Origin: Taeniopygia guttata
Taxonomy: Eukaryota; Chordata; Aves; Passeriformes; Estrildidae
NCBI RefSeq assembly: GCF_048771995.1
Contig: NC_133059.1
Span: forward strand, 3,585,001 to 3,649,000
Length of the DNA stretch: 64,000 nt
Direction of reading: 5' to 3'
Shown: piece after piece, positions 30,301 to 47,044 of the stretch
How positions within the stretch are numbered: the first letter of the stretch is position 1
How the letters are laid out: each line of letters opens with the position of its first letter
Notes under the pieces: generated by a model
Database searches by the model: none
What the model was told of the DNA's origin: nothing
The model's input: the letters and a program-made list of their open reading frames with translations, nothing else
Translations under genes and position numbers: made by a program

Positions 30301-31852
30301 GCGGGGGGGGCGGGGGGGGACGGGCCCGAAACTGCCCCAAAATCTGACCAAAAACTGACCCGAAACGGCCCAAAAACTGACCCGAAACTGCCCCAAAAAC
30401 TGACCCGAAACTGCCCAAAAATCTGACCAAAAAAATTGATCCGAAACTGCCCAAAATCTGATCTGAAACTGCCCCAAAAACCGACCCGAAACTGCCCAAA
30501 AACTGATCTGAAACTGCCCCAAAAACTGATCTGAGACTGCCCAAAAACCGATCCGAAACTGCCCCAAAAACTGACCCGAAACTGCCCCAAAAACTGACCC
30601 GAAACTGCCCCAAAATCTGACCAAAAACTGATCCGAAAATGCCCAAAAAGTGATCTGAAACCGCCACAAAAACTGATCTGAAACTGCCCCAAAAACTGAT
30701 CTGAAACTGCCCAAAATCTGACCAAAAACTGATCCGAAAATGCCCAAAAACTGATCTGAAACTGCCCCAAAAACTGATCTGAAACTGCCCCAAAAACTGA
30801 TCCAAAACTGATCCAAAATTGCCCAAAAACCGATCTGAAACTGCCCAAAAACCGATCTGAAACTGCCCAAAAACCGACCCGAAACTGCCCAAAAACTGAC
30901 CAAAAACCGATCCGGAACAGCCCAAAAACTGATCCGAAACTGCCCCAAAAACTGATCCGAAACTGCCCCAAAAACTGATCCGAAACTGCCCCAAAACTGA
31001 TCCGAAACTGCCCCAAAAACTGATCTGAAACCGCCACAAAATCTGCCCAAAAACCGACCCGAAACTGCCCAAAACTAATCCGAAACTCCCCCAAAACTGC
31101 CCAAAAACCGATCCGGAACAGCCCAAAAACTGATCTGAAACTGTCCAAAAAACTGATCCGAAACTGTCCCAAAATCTGCCCCAAAACCGCCCCAAAACAG
31201 CCACGGGTCCCAAATGTGTCCCCAAATGTGTCCCAAATGTCTCCCTAAAATCGTCCCCAAACTGACCCCAAAAGTGTCCCAAATGTGTCCCTAAACTGGC
31301 CCCAAAAGTGGCCCCAAAAGTGGCCCCAAATTTGTCCCTAAACTGACCCTAAAATTGTCCCCAAACTGGCCCTAAAACTGTCCCCAAAATGACCCAAAAA
31401 CTATCCCCATTGTGCCCTAAAATTGTCCCTAAAACTGTCCCCAAAATGACCCCAAAAGTATCCCCATTGTGCCCTAAAATTGTCCCCAAACTGACCCCAA
31501 AACTGTCCCCAAACTGACCCCAAAAGTGGCCCCAAAATGACCCCAAAAGTGGCCCCAAATGTCCCTGACCCCATCCCCGAACCCAAATTTGGGGCCTCCC
31601 CCCCGCCCCGAGGGGGCCCAGCCCCATTTTGGGGTGGGGGAGGTCCCTTCCCTCCCCTCCCCTCCCCGCGCTCGGACCCCGGAGATTTTTGGGGTTCCCC
31701 CTGAACCCCGGGGATTTTTGGGGTTCCCCCTGAACCCCGGGGATTTTTGGGGTTCCCCCTGAACCCCGGGCATTTTTGGGGTCCCTCCCCTGCCCCGCAC
31801 CCCAAAAACCCCAAACGCCCCCAGGGGGTAAATCCGGATTTTCCTGTTCCAG
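30301..31852. repeat. Upstream PLD3 intron: aaactgccccaaaaactgat array
   Basis: A unit of about 20-23 bp, aaactgccccaaaaactgat, repeats some 40 times to 31170. tgtccccaaactgaccccaa units run to 31560. Four copies of a ~30-bp ccccggggatttttggggtt unit lie at 31680-31790. Confidence 0.9.
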
Positions 31853-31864
31853 CCTCGTGCCGGG

Positions 31865-31891
31865 ATGGGGCTGGACGGAGCCTACGCGCAG
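31865..31891 (+). CDS. PLD3: PLD3 first coding exon
   Basis: It encodes MGLDGAYAQ. The exon begins at 31853 after cctgttccag and ends at donor GTAGGG. Tyrosine 7 begins a YAQL motif completed by the next exon. Confidence 0.88.
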
Positions 31892-34800
31892 GTAGGGCTG
31901 GGGACACCCCAAAAACCCAAATTTGGGGGTCCCAGAGCACCCCAAAACACAAACTGGGTGGGTTCCCTGCCCCAAATCCCAAATATGGGACTCCTGGGAC
32001 ACCCCAAAACCCAAACCAGGGGGATTCCCTGCCCCAAACCCCAAATTTGGGACTCCTGGGACACCCCAAAACCCAAACCAGGGGGATTCCCTGTCCCAAA
32101 CCCCAAATTTGGGGTCCTGGGACACCCCAAAACCCAAATAGGGTGGGTTCCCTGCCCCAAACCCCAAATTTGGGACTCCTGGGACACCCCAAAACCCAAA
32201 CCAGGGGGATTCCCTGCCCCAAACCCCAAATTTGGACTCCTGGGACACCCCAAAACCCAACTCCTGTGGATTCCCTGCCCCAAAAACCAAATTTGGGGTC
32301 CTGGGACACCCCAAAACCCAAACCAGGGGGATTCCCTGCCCCAAACCCCGAATTTGGGACTCCTGGGACACCCCAAATCCCAACTCCTGTGGGTTCCCTG
32401 CCCCAAAAACCAAATTTGGGGTTCCCAGACCTCTTAATTTGGGATCCCAGCGCCCCCACCTCCCCAAATTTTGGGGTTCCCCCCACCCCAAACTCCCTGG
32501 GGAGCCCTGGGGAATGGGGGCGGGGCGATCCTGGCAATTTCGGGGTGTTTTTCAACCCACCCCTCCCCAAATTTGGGGTCCTCACCCCCAAATTCGTCTC
32601 CTCCCCCCCAGCTGGACCCTCTGGAGCCGCGGGCGGCGCCGCCCCCCAAGGTACCCCCACCCCCATCCCCTCCCTGCTCGTGGATGGGACAGAACCCCAA
32701 AAACTCACCCAAACCCCCCAAATTTGGGGCTCCCCAGCGCCCCACCGGCGCCGCGCTCTTCGCCGGCCTCTCCATCCTCTTCCTCCTCACCCTCCTCCTC
32801 CTCCTCCTCCTCCTCCACCTCCGCCCTGACACCACCGACACCGCTGACGTCGCCTGTGAGAGCACCTGCAGGTAAATCCGGATTTTGGGGGTCCCCCAGC
32901 CCCAGGGGCACCCCAAAAACCCCAAATTCGCAGGATCGTGCTGGTGGAGAGCGTCCCCGAGGGGCTGGAGCTGCGCCCCCCGGCCGGGCCCGGCACGGCC
33001 CAGACGTGGCTGGAGCTGGTGGCCACGGCCCGGCACAGCCTGGACATCGCCTCCTTCTACTGGACCCTGACCAACGGCGACACGCGCACGCACGAGCCCA
33101 GCGCCCTCCAGGTCTGCCACTAACATTTCCACTCATTTTTCCCATTTTCCCCCATTTTCCCCCATTTTCCCCCATTTTTCCCCCATTTTTTCCCCATTTT
33201 CCCCCATTTTTGCCCCCATTTTTTTGCCCCATTTTTGCCCTTTTTTCCCCATTTTTTGCCAGTTTTTTGTCCATTTTTTCCTGTTTCTTTCACAATTTTT
33301 ACCCATTTTTTGCCTGGGTTTTACCTGGTTCTCGCCCATTTTATACCGAATTTTTTGTCCATTTTTGCCCATTTTTACCCGGTGTTTTTGGGGGGCTGGT
33401 GGCCACGGCCCGGCACAGCCTGGACATCGCCTCCTTCTACTGGACCCTGACCAACGGCGACACGCGCATGCACGAGCCCAGCGCCCTCCAGGTCTGCCAC
33501 TAACATTTCCATGCATTTTTCCCATTTTCCCCCATTTTCCCCCCATTTTCCCCCATTTTCCCCCATTTTTTCCCCATTTTTTGCCCCATTTTTGCCCTTT
33601 TGTCCCCATTTTTTGCCAGTTTTTTGTCCATTTTTTCCTGTTTCTTTCCCGATTTTTGCCCTTTTTTTGCCTGGGTTTTACCTGGTTCTCGCCCATTTTA
33701 TACCAAATTTTTTGCCCATTTTTACCCGGTGTTTTTGGGGGGCTGGTGGCCACGGCCCGGCGCAGCCTGGACATCGCCTCCTTCTACTGGACACTGACCA
33801 ACAGCGACACGCGCACGCACGAGCCCAGCGCCCTCCAGGTCTGCCACTAACATTTCCATGCATTTTTCCCATTTTCCCCCATTTTTCCCCATTTTCCCCC
33901 ATTTTTCCCCATTTTCCCCCATTTTTCCCCATTTTTTGCCCATTTTTTGCCCCATTTTTGCCCTTTTTTCCCCATTTTTGCTCATTTTTTGTCCCATTTT
34001 TTGCCTGGTTTTTGACCATTTCCCCCCCATTTTTTCCCCCATTTCCCCCCATTTCCCCTGTTTTCTCCAATTTTGCCCCCATTTTCACCCATTTCCCCCC
34101 ATTTTTCCCCATTTCCCTCCCATTTTCACCCATTTCCCCCCATTTTTCCCCATTTCCCTCCCGTTTTCTCCCCATTTTTCCCCGTTTTTTCCCAATTCCC
34201 GCCGTTTTTTTCCCAATTCCCCCCGTGTTTTCCCCATTCCCCCCATTTTTTCCCAATTCCCCCCATTTTTCCCAATTCCCCCCATTTTATCCCCAATTCC
34301 CCCCGTTTTTTCCCAATTCCCTCCCATTTTCTCCCCATTTTTACCCTTTTTTTCCCAATTCCCCCCGTTTTTTTCCCAATTCCCCCCGTGTTTTCCCAAT
34401 TCCCCCCATTTTTTCCCAATTCCCCCCTTTTTTCCCAATTCCCCCCGTGTTTTCCCAATTCCCCCCATTTATCCCCATTTTCCCCCATTTTATCCCCATT
34501 TTCCCCCATTTTTCCCCAATTCCCCCCATTTTATCCCCAATTCCCTCCATTGTTTCCCTATTCCCCCGTGTTTTCCCAATTCCCCCCATTTTTCCCCATT
34601 TCCCTCCCATTTTCTCCCCATTTTTACCCGTTTTTTCCCAATTCCCTCCCATTTTATCCCCATTTTCCCCCATTTTTTCCCAATTCCCTCCATTTTTTCC
34701 CATTTCCCCCATTTTAACCCCAATTCCCCCCCGTTTCCCCCCAATCCCGGCGCAGGGCGAGCGTGTCCTGGCGGAGCTGCTGCGGCTGCCGGGCCGCGGC

Positions 34801-37800
34801 GTGGCCGTGCGCGTGGCGGTCAGCGCGCCCTCGCCGGCGGCGCCGACGGACGACCTGCGGGCGCTGGAGCGCAGCGGTGAGCGGGGCGGGGGCGCCCCCC
34901 GGGTTTGGGGGTCCCGGTGTGGGGTCGGGGGTCTCGGGGGTCGGCGCGGTGGGAGACGCCCGGTGCCGTGCCGCAGGGGCGGCCGTGCGCGCCGTGGATC
35001 TGCCGCGCCTGACCGGCGGCGTGCTGCACACCAAGTTCTGGCTGGTGGACGGCGTCCACCTCTACATCGGCAGCGCCAACATGGACTGGAGGGCCCTGAC
35101 GCAGGTGGGTCGCGCCGGCGGCGGAAAGAACCAACCGGGGCTGGCGCCGAACCCCATGGGTGGTGCCAAACCCAATGGGTGGTGCCAAACCCAATGGGTG
35201 GTGCCAAACCCAATGGGTGGTGCCAAACCCAATGGGTGGTGCCAAACCCAATGGGATTGGTGCCAAATCCAACGTGGATGGTGCCAAATCCAATGGATGG
35301 TGCCAAATCCAATGGATGGTGCCAAACCCAATGGATGGTGCCAAACCCAATGGATGGTGCCAAACCCAATGGGATTGGTGCCAAACCCAATGGATGGTGC
35401 CAAACCCAATGGGTGGTGCCAAACCCAATGGGTGGTGCCAAACCCAATGGGGATGGCGCCAAATCCAATGGATGGTGCCAAATCCAATGGATGGTGCCAA
35501 ACCCAATGGGATTGGTGCCAAATCCAACGTGGATGGTGCCAAACCCAATGGGTGGTGCCAAACCCAACGTGGATGGTGCCAAATCCAATGGATGGTGCCA
35601 AATCCAATGGATGGTGCCAAACCCAATGGATGGTGCCAAACCCAATGGATGGTGCCAAACCCAATGGGATTGGTGCCAAACCCAATGGGTGGTGCCAAAC
35701 CCAATGGGATTGGTGCCAAACCTGATGGATGGTGTCAAACCCAATGGGGCTGGTGTCAAATCCAATGAGGTTGACCCCAAACCCAATGAGGTTGACCCCA
35801 AACCCAGTGAGGTTGACCCCAAACCCAGTGAGGTCGACCCCAAACCCAGTGAGGTCGACCCCAAACCCAGTGAGGTTGACCCCAAACCCAATGAGGTTGA
35901 CCCCAAACCCAATGGGGTTGACCCCAAACCCAATGAGGTTGACCCAAACCCAGTGAGGTTGACCCCAAACCCAGCACGGACAATGCCAAACCCTCCGTTT
36001 GGCACCGAACCCAACGGCACCACCCACCCCGGCGCCGGGGCTGTCCCAAACTTTGCCCACCGGGGAGATCCGACGGCGCCGTCCGTGCGTCGCCGCAGGT
36101 GAAGGAGCTCGGAGCCGCCATCTACAACTGCAGCTGCTTGGCCAAAGATTTGGGCAAAATCTTCGAGGCCTACTGGGCCCTGGGCGTTCCCGGCGCGTCC
36201 ATCCCGGCGCCGTGGCCGGACAATTTCTCCACCTCCATCAACGCCGCGACGCCGCTGGAGACGACGCTCAACGACACCGCGGCCGCCGTCTACTTCTCGG
36301 TAGGTGCCAAACCCAATGGGTGGTGCCAAACCCAATGGGTGGTGCCAAACCCAGTGGGGTTGGTGCCAAACCCAATCAATGGTGTCAAACCCAGTGGATG
36401 GTGCCAAACCCAATGGGATTGGTGCGAAACCCAATGGATGGTGTCAAACCCAATTGGGTTGGTGCCAAATCCAATGGGATTGGTGCCAAACCCAATGGAT
36501 GGTGTCAAACCCAATGGATGGTGCCAAACCCAATGGATGGTGTCAAACCCAATGGATGGTGCCAAACCCAATGGATGGTGTCAAACCCAATGGATGGTGT
36601 CAAACCCAATGGATGGTGCCAAACCCAATGGATGGTGCCAACCCCAATGAGATTGGTGCCAAACCCAATGGATGGTGCCAAACCCAATGGATGGTGCCAA
36701 ACCCAATGGGGTTGGTGCCAAACCCAATGTGGATCATGTAAAACCCAATGGATGGTGCCAAACCCAATGTGGATGGTACCAAACCCAATGGATGGTGCCA
36801 AACCCAATGGATGGTGCCAAACCCAACGTGGATGGTGCCAAACCCAATGGGATTGGTGCCAAACCCAATGGGATTGGTGCCAAATCCAATGGGGTTGGTG
36901 CCAAACCCAATGGGATTGGTGCCAAACCCAATGGGTGGTGCCAAACCCAATGGATGGTGCCAAACCCAATGTGGATGGTGTCAAACCCAATGAGATTGGG
37001 CCAAACCCAACGTGGATGGTGCCAAACCCAATGGATGGTGCCAAACCCAACGTGGTTGGTGCCAAATCCAATGGGTGGTGCCAAATCCAATGGGTGGTGC
37101 CAAATCCAATGGGTGGTGCCAAACCCAATGGATGGTGCCAAACCCAATGGGATTGGTGCCAAACCCAATGGATGGTGCCAAACCCAATGGACGGTGTCAA
37201 ACCCAATGGATGGTGCCAAACCCAACGTGGATGGTGCCAAATCCAACGTGGATGGTGCCAAACCCAATGGATGGTGCCAAACCCAATGGGTGGTGCCAAA
37301 CCCAATGGGGTTGGTGCCAAATCCAATGGATGGCGCCAAATCCAATGGGATTGGTGCCAAATCCAATGGATGGTGCCAAACCCAATGGGGTTGGTGCCAA
37401 ACCCAATGTGGATCGTGTCAAACCCAATGGATGGTGCCAAACCCAATGGGGTTGGTGCCAAACCCAATGTGGATAGTGCCAAACCCAATGGGTGGTGCCA
37501 AACCCAATGGATGGTGCCAAACCCAATGGGATTGGTGCCAAACCCAATGGATGGTGCCAAACCCAATGGGGTTGGTGCCAAACCCAATGGATGGTGCCAA
37601 ATCCAATGGGATTGGTGCCAAACCCGATGGATGGCGCCAAACCCAATGGGATTGGTGCCAAACCCAACGTGGATCATGTCAAACCCAATGGATGGTGCCA
37701 AACCCAATGGGATTGGTGCCAAACCCAATGGGATTGGTGCCGAACCCCATGGGTGGTGTCAAACCCAATGGATGGTGCCAAACCCAATGGGATTGGTGCC

Positions 37801-40116
37801 AAACCCAATGGGATTGGTGCCAAACCCAATGGGTGGTGCCAAACCCAATGGGGTTGGTGCCAAACCCAATGGGGTTGGTGCCAAACCCAATGGATGGTGC
37901 CAAACCCAATGGATGGTGCCAAACCCAATGGGTGGTGCCAAACCCAATGTGGATCATGTCAAACCCAATGGGTGGTGCCAAACCCAATGTGGATGATGCC
38001 AAACCAAATGGATGGTGCCAAACCCAATGGATGGTGCCAAACCCAACGTGGATGGTGCCAAACCCAATGGATGGTGCCAAACCCAATGGGATTGGTGCCA
38101 AACCCAATGGATGGTGTCAAACCCAACGGGGTTGGTGTCAAACCCAATGGGTGGTGCCAAACCCAACGTGGATGGTGCCAAACCCAACGTGGATGGTGCC
38201 AAACCCAATGGGTGGTGCCAAATCCAATGGGTGGTGCCAAACCCAATGGGATTGGTGCCAAACCCAACGTGGATGGTGCCAGACCCAATGGATGGTGCCA
38301 AACCCAACGCTGAACCGCGCGGCGCCGCTCCCGGCAGAGCTCCCCGCCGCCGCTCTGCGCCGCCGGCCGCACCGGCGACCTGGAGGCGCTGCTGGGCGTG
38401 GTGGACGGCGCCGAGGAGTTCGTGGACGTGGCGGTGATGAGTTACGTGGTGGGCACCGAGTTCTCGCGGCCGCGGCACTTCTGGCCGGCCATCGACGAGC
38501 GGCTGCGGCGCGCCGTGGTGGAGCGCGGCGTGCGGCTGCGGCTGCTGGCCGGCTGCTGGCCCCACAGCCGCGCCGAGATGTTCCCCTCCCTGCGCTCGCT
38601 GGCCGCCCTCGCCGACAACCGCACCGGCTTCGGCGTCGAGGTGGTGGGTGCCGGGCAGGGGGACGGTGGGGTGGTGGCGGGGATGGCAGGGGGGTGGTGG
38701 CACTGGGGGTGGCAGTCCCTTCGGGGGTGACAATCCCTCCAGGGGTGGTGACAGTCCCTTGGAGGGGGTGACAGTCTCCTTGAGGGGGGTGGTGACAGTC
38801 CCTGGGGGTTGGTGACAGTGCCATTTGGGGGTCAGTGACAATCCCTTGGGGGGTCGGTGACCGTCCCTCGGTGTCGGTGACCGTCCCTGTGGGTCGGTGA
38901 CCATCCCTTGGGGGGTTGGTGACCGTCCCTGGGAGATGGTGACAGTGCCATCGGGGGGTCGGTGACCGTCCCCGGTGTCGGTGACCGTCCCTGTGGGTTG
39001 GTGACAATCCCTGGTGGTCGGTGACCATCCCCGGTGCCGGTGACCGTCCCTGGGGGGGTCGGTGACTGTCCCATCGGGGGGTTGGTGACAATCCCCCGGT
39101 GTCGGTGACCATCCCTGGTGTCGGTGACAATCCCTGGGGGTCGGTGACCGTCCCTGGTGTTGGTGACAATCCCCCGGTGTCGGTGACCGTCTCGGTGCGC
39201 AGCGGCTGTTCCTGGTGCCGGCCAGCGCGGCGCAGAGCCGGATCCCCTTCGCCCGCGTCAGCCACGCCAAGTTCATGGTCACCGACAAGGCCGCCTACGT
39301 CGGTCAGCGCTCAGGGGCGTTTTGGGGTGTTTTGGGGCATTTTGGGGAGTTTTGGGGCATTTTGGGGAGTTTTGGGGACATTTTAATGCGTTTTGGGGAG
39401 TTTGGGGAGTTTTGGGGAGTTTTGGGGAGGTTTGGGGCATTTTAGGGTGTTCTGGGGAGTTTTGAGGACATTTTGGGTCGTTTGGGGGCATTTTAAGGTG
39501 TTTTGAGGAGTTTGGGGAGTTTTGGGGAGTTTTGAGGTGGTTTTGGGGACATCTTGGGTAGTTTAGGGGTTTTTTGGTGTGTTTCGCAGGGTTTGGGATG
39601 ATTTGGGGGTGTTTTGGGGTGTTACACGGCGTTTTGGGGCATTTTAGGGCATTTTGGAGTATTATGGGGGTTCGGGGTATTTTTGGGGCATTTTTGGGTG
39701 GTTTTTGGGATTTTTGGAGCGTTTGGGGGGGCATTTTGGGGCAGCTCGGACCATTTCGGGGCGTTTCAGGGTTATTTCCAGGCGGTTTTGCGCTATTTCA
39801 GGATATTTTTGAGTCGCTCGGGGCTGTTTCGGGGCCATTTCGGGTGCGTTTTGAGGCGTTTTGGGGCGGTTTTTTGGGGTGAATCCTCCCCAATTTTTCT
39901 CTCCCCCCCCAAATTCCCCGGGCAGGCACATCCAACTGGTCGGGGGATTACTTCGAGCGCACGGCGGGCGCGGCGCTGGTGGTGGCGCAGCCGGGGGCCG
40001 GCGCGGGCTCGTTCCGGCAGCGGCTCCGCGACGTCTTCGAGCGGGACTGGAGCTCCGGGTACAGCGTGGACATCGCCCAGGCCGAGCGCTGGAGCGGCCG
40101 CTGCGGGCCCCGTTAG
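31865..40116 (+). CDS. PLD3: PLD3, lysosomal 5'-3' exonuclease of the phospholipase D family
   Basis: PLD3 is a type II membrane protein whose luminal domain degrades single-stranded nucleic acids in lysosomes. Ten coding exons splice in frame to 474 residues (490 in human). Seen directly: a short cytosolic tail with a YAQL sorting-type motif at residues 7-10; a membrane segment at about 27-48; HKD motif 1, HTKFWLVD at 184-191, followed by [30 protein letters not shown]; and HKD motif 2, HAKFMVTD at 399-406, followed by [10 protein letters not shown]. Several N-glycosylation sequons are present. In the human protein I recall glutamate at the last position of motif 2; here it is aspartate. The gene is divergent from C19orf47 and convergent with PRX. 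The gene and its start (matching the short tail) are secure; no plus-strand poly(A) hexamer was found downstream. Confidence 0.96.
31892..32611. repeat. PLD3 intron: 60-bp minisatellite
   Basis: A unit of about 60 bp containing cctgggacaccccaaaaccc and gggggattccctgccccaaa repeats about nine times from 31900 to 32450. A short mixed stretch follows. Confidence 0.9.
32612..32650 (+). CDS. PLD3: PLD3 second coding exon
   Basis: It encodes [13 protein letters not shown] of the cytosolic tail, phase 0 at both ends. Confidence 0.85.
32738..32871 (+). CDS. PLD3: PLD3 transmembrane exon
   Basis: It encodes residues 23-66: [18 protein letters not shown], then eight leucines from a CTC triplet run (32792-32815), HLRPD and the luminal CESTC. 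The leucine run is a repeat expansion that still makes a good membrane helix. Confidence 0.92.
32934..33111 (+). CDS. PLD3: PLD3 luminal exon ([20 protein letters not shown])
   Basis: It encodes residues 67-126, [14 protein letters not shown] through EPSALQ. It starts with a split arginine codon and ends in phase 0. Its last ~97 bases are copied twice downstream. Confidence 0.95.
33112..34755. repeat. PLD3 intron: two copies of the preceding exon's 3' half, then ttcccaattcccccc array
   Basis: Copies of the last ~97 exon bases with the donor GTCTGC lie at 33395-33491 and 33742-33838, separated by cccattttttgcccat repeat (units 347-380 bp). From about 34030 to 34740 the unit is ttttttcccaattccccccat, about 25 bp with variants. 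Confidence 0.94.
34756..34876 (+). CDS. PLD3: PLD3 exon ([20 protein letters not shown])
   Basis: It encodes residues 127-166, matching human GEEVLRQLQTLAPKGVNVRI. Ends in phase 1. Confidence 0.94.
34977..35104 (+). CDS. PLD3: PLD3 exon with HKD motif 1
   Basis: It encodes residues 167-209, including [20 protein letters not shown] and [10 protein letters not shown]. Catalytic H184, K186 and D191 are present. Confidence 0.97.
35105..36098. repeat. PLD3 intron: ggtgccaaacccaatggat array
   Basis: A unit of about 18-23 bp, ggtgccaaacccaatggat, repeats about 30 times to 35760. A related gaggttgaccccaaaccca unit follows to 35970. The same family fills the next intron. Confidence 0.95.
36099..36299 (+). 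CDS. PLD3: PLD3 exon ([20 protein letters not shown])
   Basis: It encodes residues 210-276, phase 0 at both ends, with NCS, NFS and NDT sequons. It is an island within one repeat family that occupies both flanking introns. Confidence 0.96.
36300..38337. repeat. PLD3 intron: 2-kb ccaaacccaatggatggtg array
   Basis: The ccaaacccaatggatggtg unit (18-23 bp) repeats about 100 times with only point and short-indel variation. Every unit carries a CCAAT motif and a TGCCAA half-site. Confidence 0.95.
38338..38643 (+). CDS. PLD3: PLD3 exon ([20 protein letters not shown])
   Basis: It encodes residues 277-378, [20 protein letters not shown] through [10 protein letters not shown]. The donor was placed after GTG to keep V before RLFLVP, as in human. 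Confidence 0.95.
38644..39202. repeat. PLD3 intron: ggtcggtgaccgtccctg minisatellite
   Basis: Units of about 16-40 bp of cggtgaccgtccctgggggt and ggtgacagtccctt, from about 38700 to 39185. Confidence 0.9.
39203..39302 (+). CDS. PLD3: PLD3 exon with HKD motif 2
   Basis: It encodes residues 379-411, [20 protein letters not shown] then [14 protein letters not shown]399, K401 and D406 are present. Ends in phase 1. Confidence 0.96.
39303..39925. repeat. PLD3 intron: ttttggggcattttggggag repeat
   Basis: G/T-rich units of 9-20 bp fill the intron. Confidence 0.85.
39926..40116 (+). CDS. PLD3: PLD3 last exon
   Basis: It encodes residues 412-474, [20 protein letters not shown] through RCGPR, then TAG at 40114-40116. 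Confidence 0.96.
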
Positions 40117-40815
40117 CGCTTTTGGGGGCAAAAATCAAAGAAATGGGTTTGCAGAGGTCGCGTCGCTGCGGTTTGAGGGGGTTTGCGGTCGTTGGGTCGC
40201 CAAATCTCAACCTGGATACCCAAATTCTTCGCTGGGCCTCCAAAAGCCTCCCTTGTTTCCCAGTTCTGTCCCTGGACCCCCCACAACTCGTCCCTGGACA
40301 CCCAAAATCCTCCCTGGAACCTCAAACCTCTTCCTGGTCTCCCAAATCCCATCCCTGGACCCCCAAAATCCTCCCTGGACCCCCAAAATCCTCCCAAGAC
40401 CCCCAAAATCCTCCCTGGAACCTCAAAATCCTCCCTGGACCCCCAAACTACTCCCTGGACCCCCAAAATCCTCCCTGGATCCTCAAATCTCTTCCTGGTC
40501 TCCCAAATTCCATCCCTGGTGCCCCAAACGTCTCCCTGGACCCCCAAACTCCTCCCTGGACCCCCAAACTCCTCCCTGGACCCCCAATCTCATCCCTGGT
40601 CCCCCAAACTCCTCCCTGGACCCCCAAAATCCTCCCTGGACCCCCAATCTCATCCCTGGTCCCCCAAACTCCTCCCTGGACTCCCAAAATCCTCCCAGAC
40701 CCCCAGTTCCATCCCTGGTCCCACAAACTCCTCCTTGGGCCTCCAAACCCCTCCCTGGACCCCCAAATTCCTCCCTGAACCCCCCAGCCCCATCACACTC
40801 CAGATTTTTTTGGGA
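40117..40815. repeat. PLD3/PRX convergent spacer: tccctggacccccaaaatcc array
   Basis: A unit of about 20 bp, tccctggacccccaaaatcc, repeats about 25 times from 40290 to 40790. This is where HIPK4 lies in human; no kinase sequence is seen. Confidence 0.88.
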
Positions 40816-40821
40816 TTAACG

Positions 40822-40827
40822 TTTATT
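40822..40827 (-). terminator. PRX: PRX polyadenylation signal
   Basis: AATAAA on the minus strand, 222 bases past the PRX stop codon. Confidence 0.8.
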
Positions 40828-41048
40828 CTGGCCAAAAGAAGCGTGAGGGGCCGGGGTAGGGGGCAGCACCTTTGTGCCCCCCTTCCCTGGTTAATAGAAA
40901 CACCCCAAAAATGGGCACAAAACCTCAAAGCCCCCCCAGAAAAAAGCTGGATTAGGAATTCGGGAGGGAGGGAGTTAGAGAGGGTCTGGGGGAGCTCAGT
41001 CACCGCTCTGGGGGGGTCCCCAAAGCCCCCCCAGGTTGGGAGGGGGGC

Positions 41049-46980
<5,932 letters not shown>

Positions 46981-47044
46981 GCTGGGGGTCCCTCTTTTGG
47001 GGGGTCTCGGGGGGGGAACAAGCAGAAGTCGGTGGTGACGAGTT

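Noticed and set aside
33511-38771. Very long plus and minus open frames through the PLD3 introns (up to about 860 codons)
   Set aside because: Stop-free simple repeats; the true PLD3 exons lie inside them in conserved frames with splice sites.
40117-40815. HIPK4, expected between PLD3 and PRX from human order
   Set aside because: Only a 20-bp minisatellite and the PRX 3' end are present; no kinase motif on either strand.
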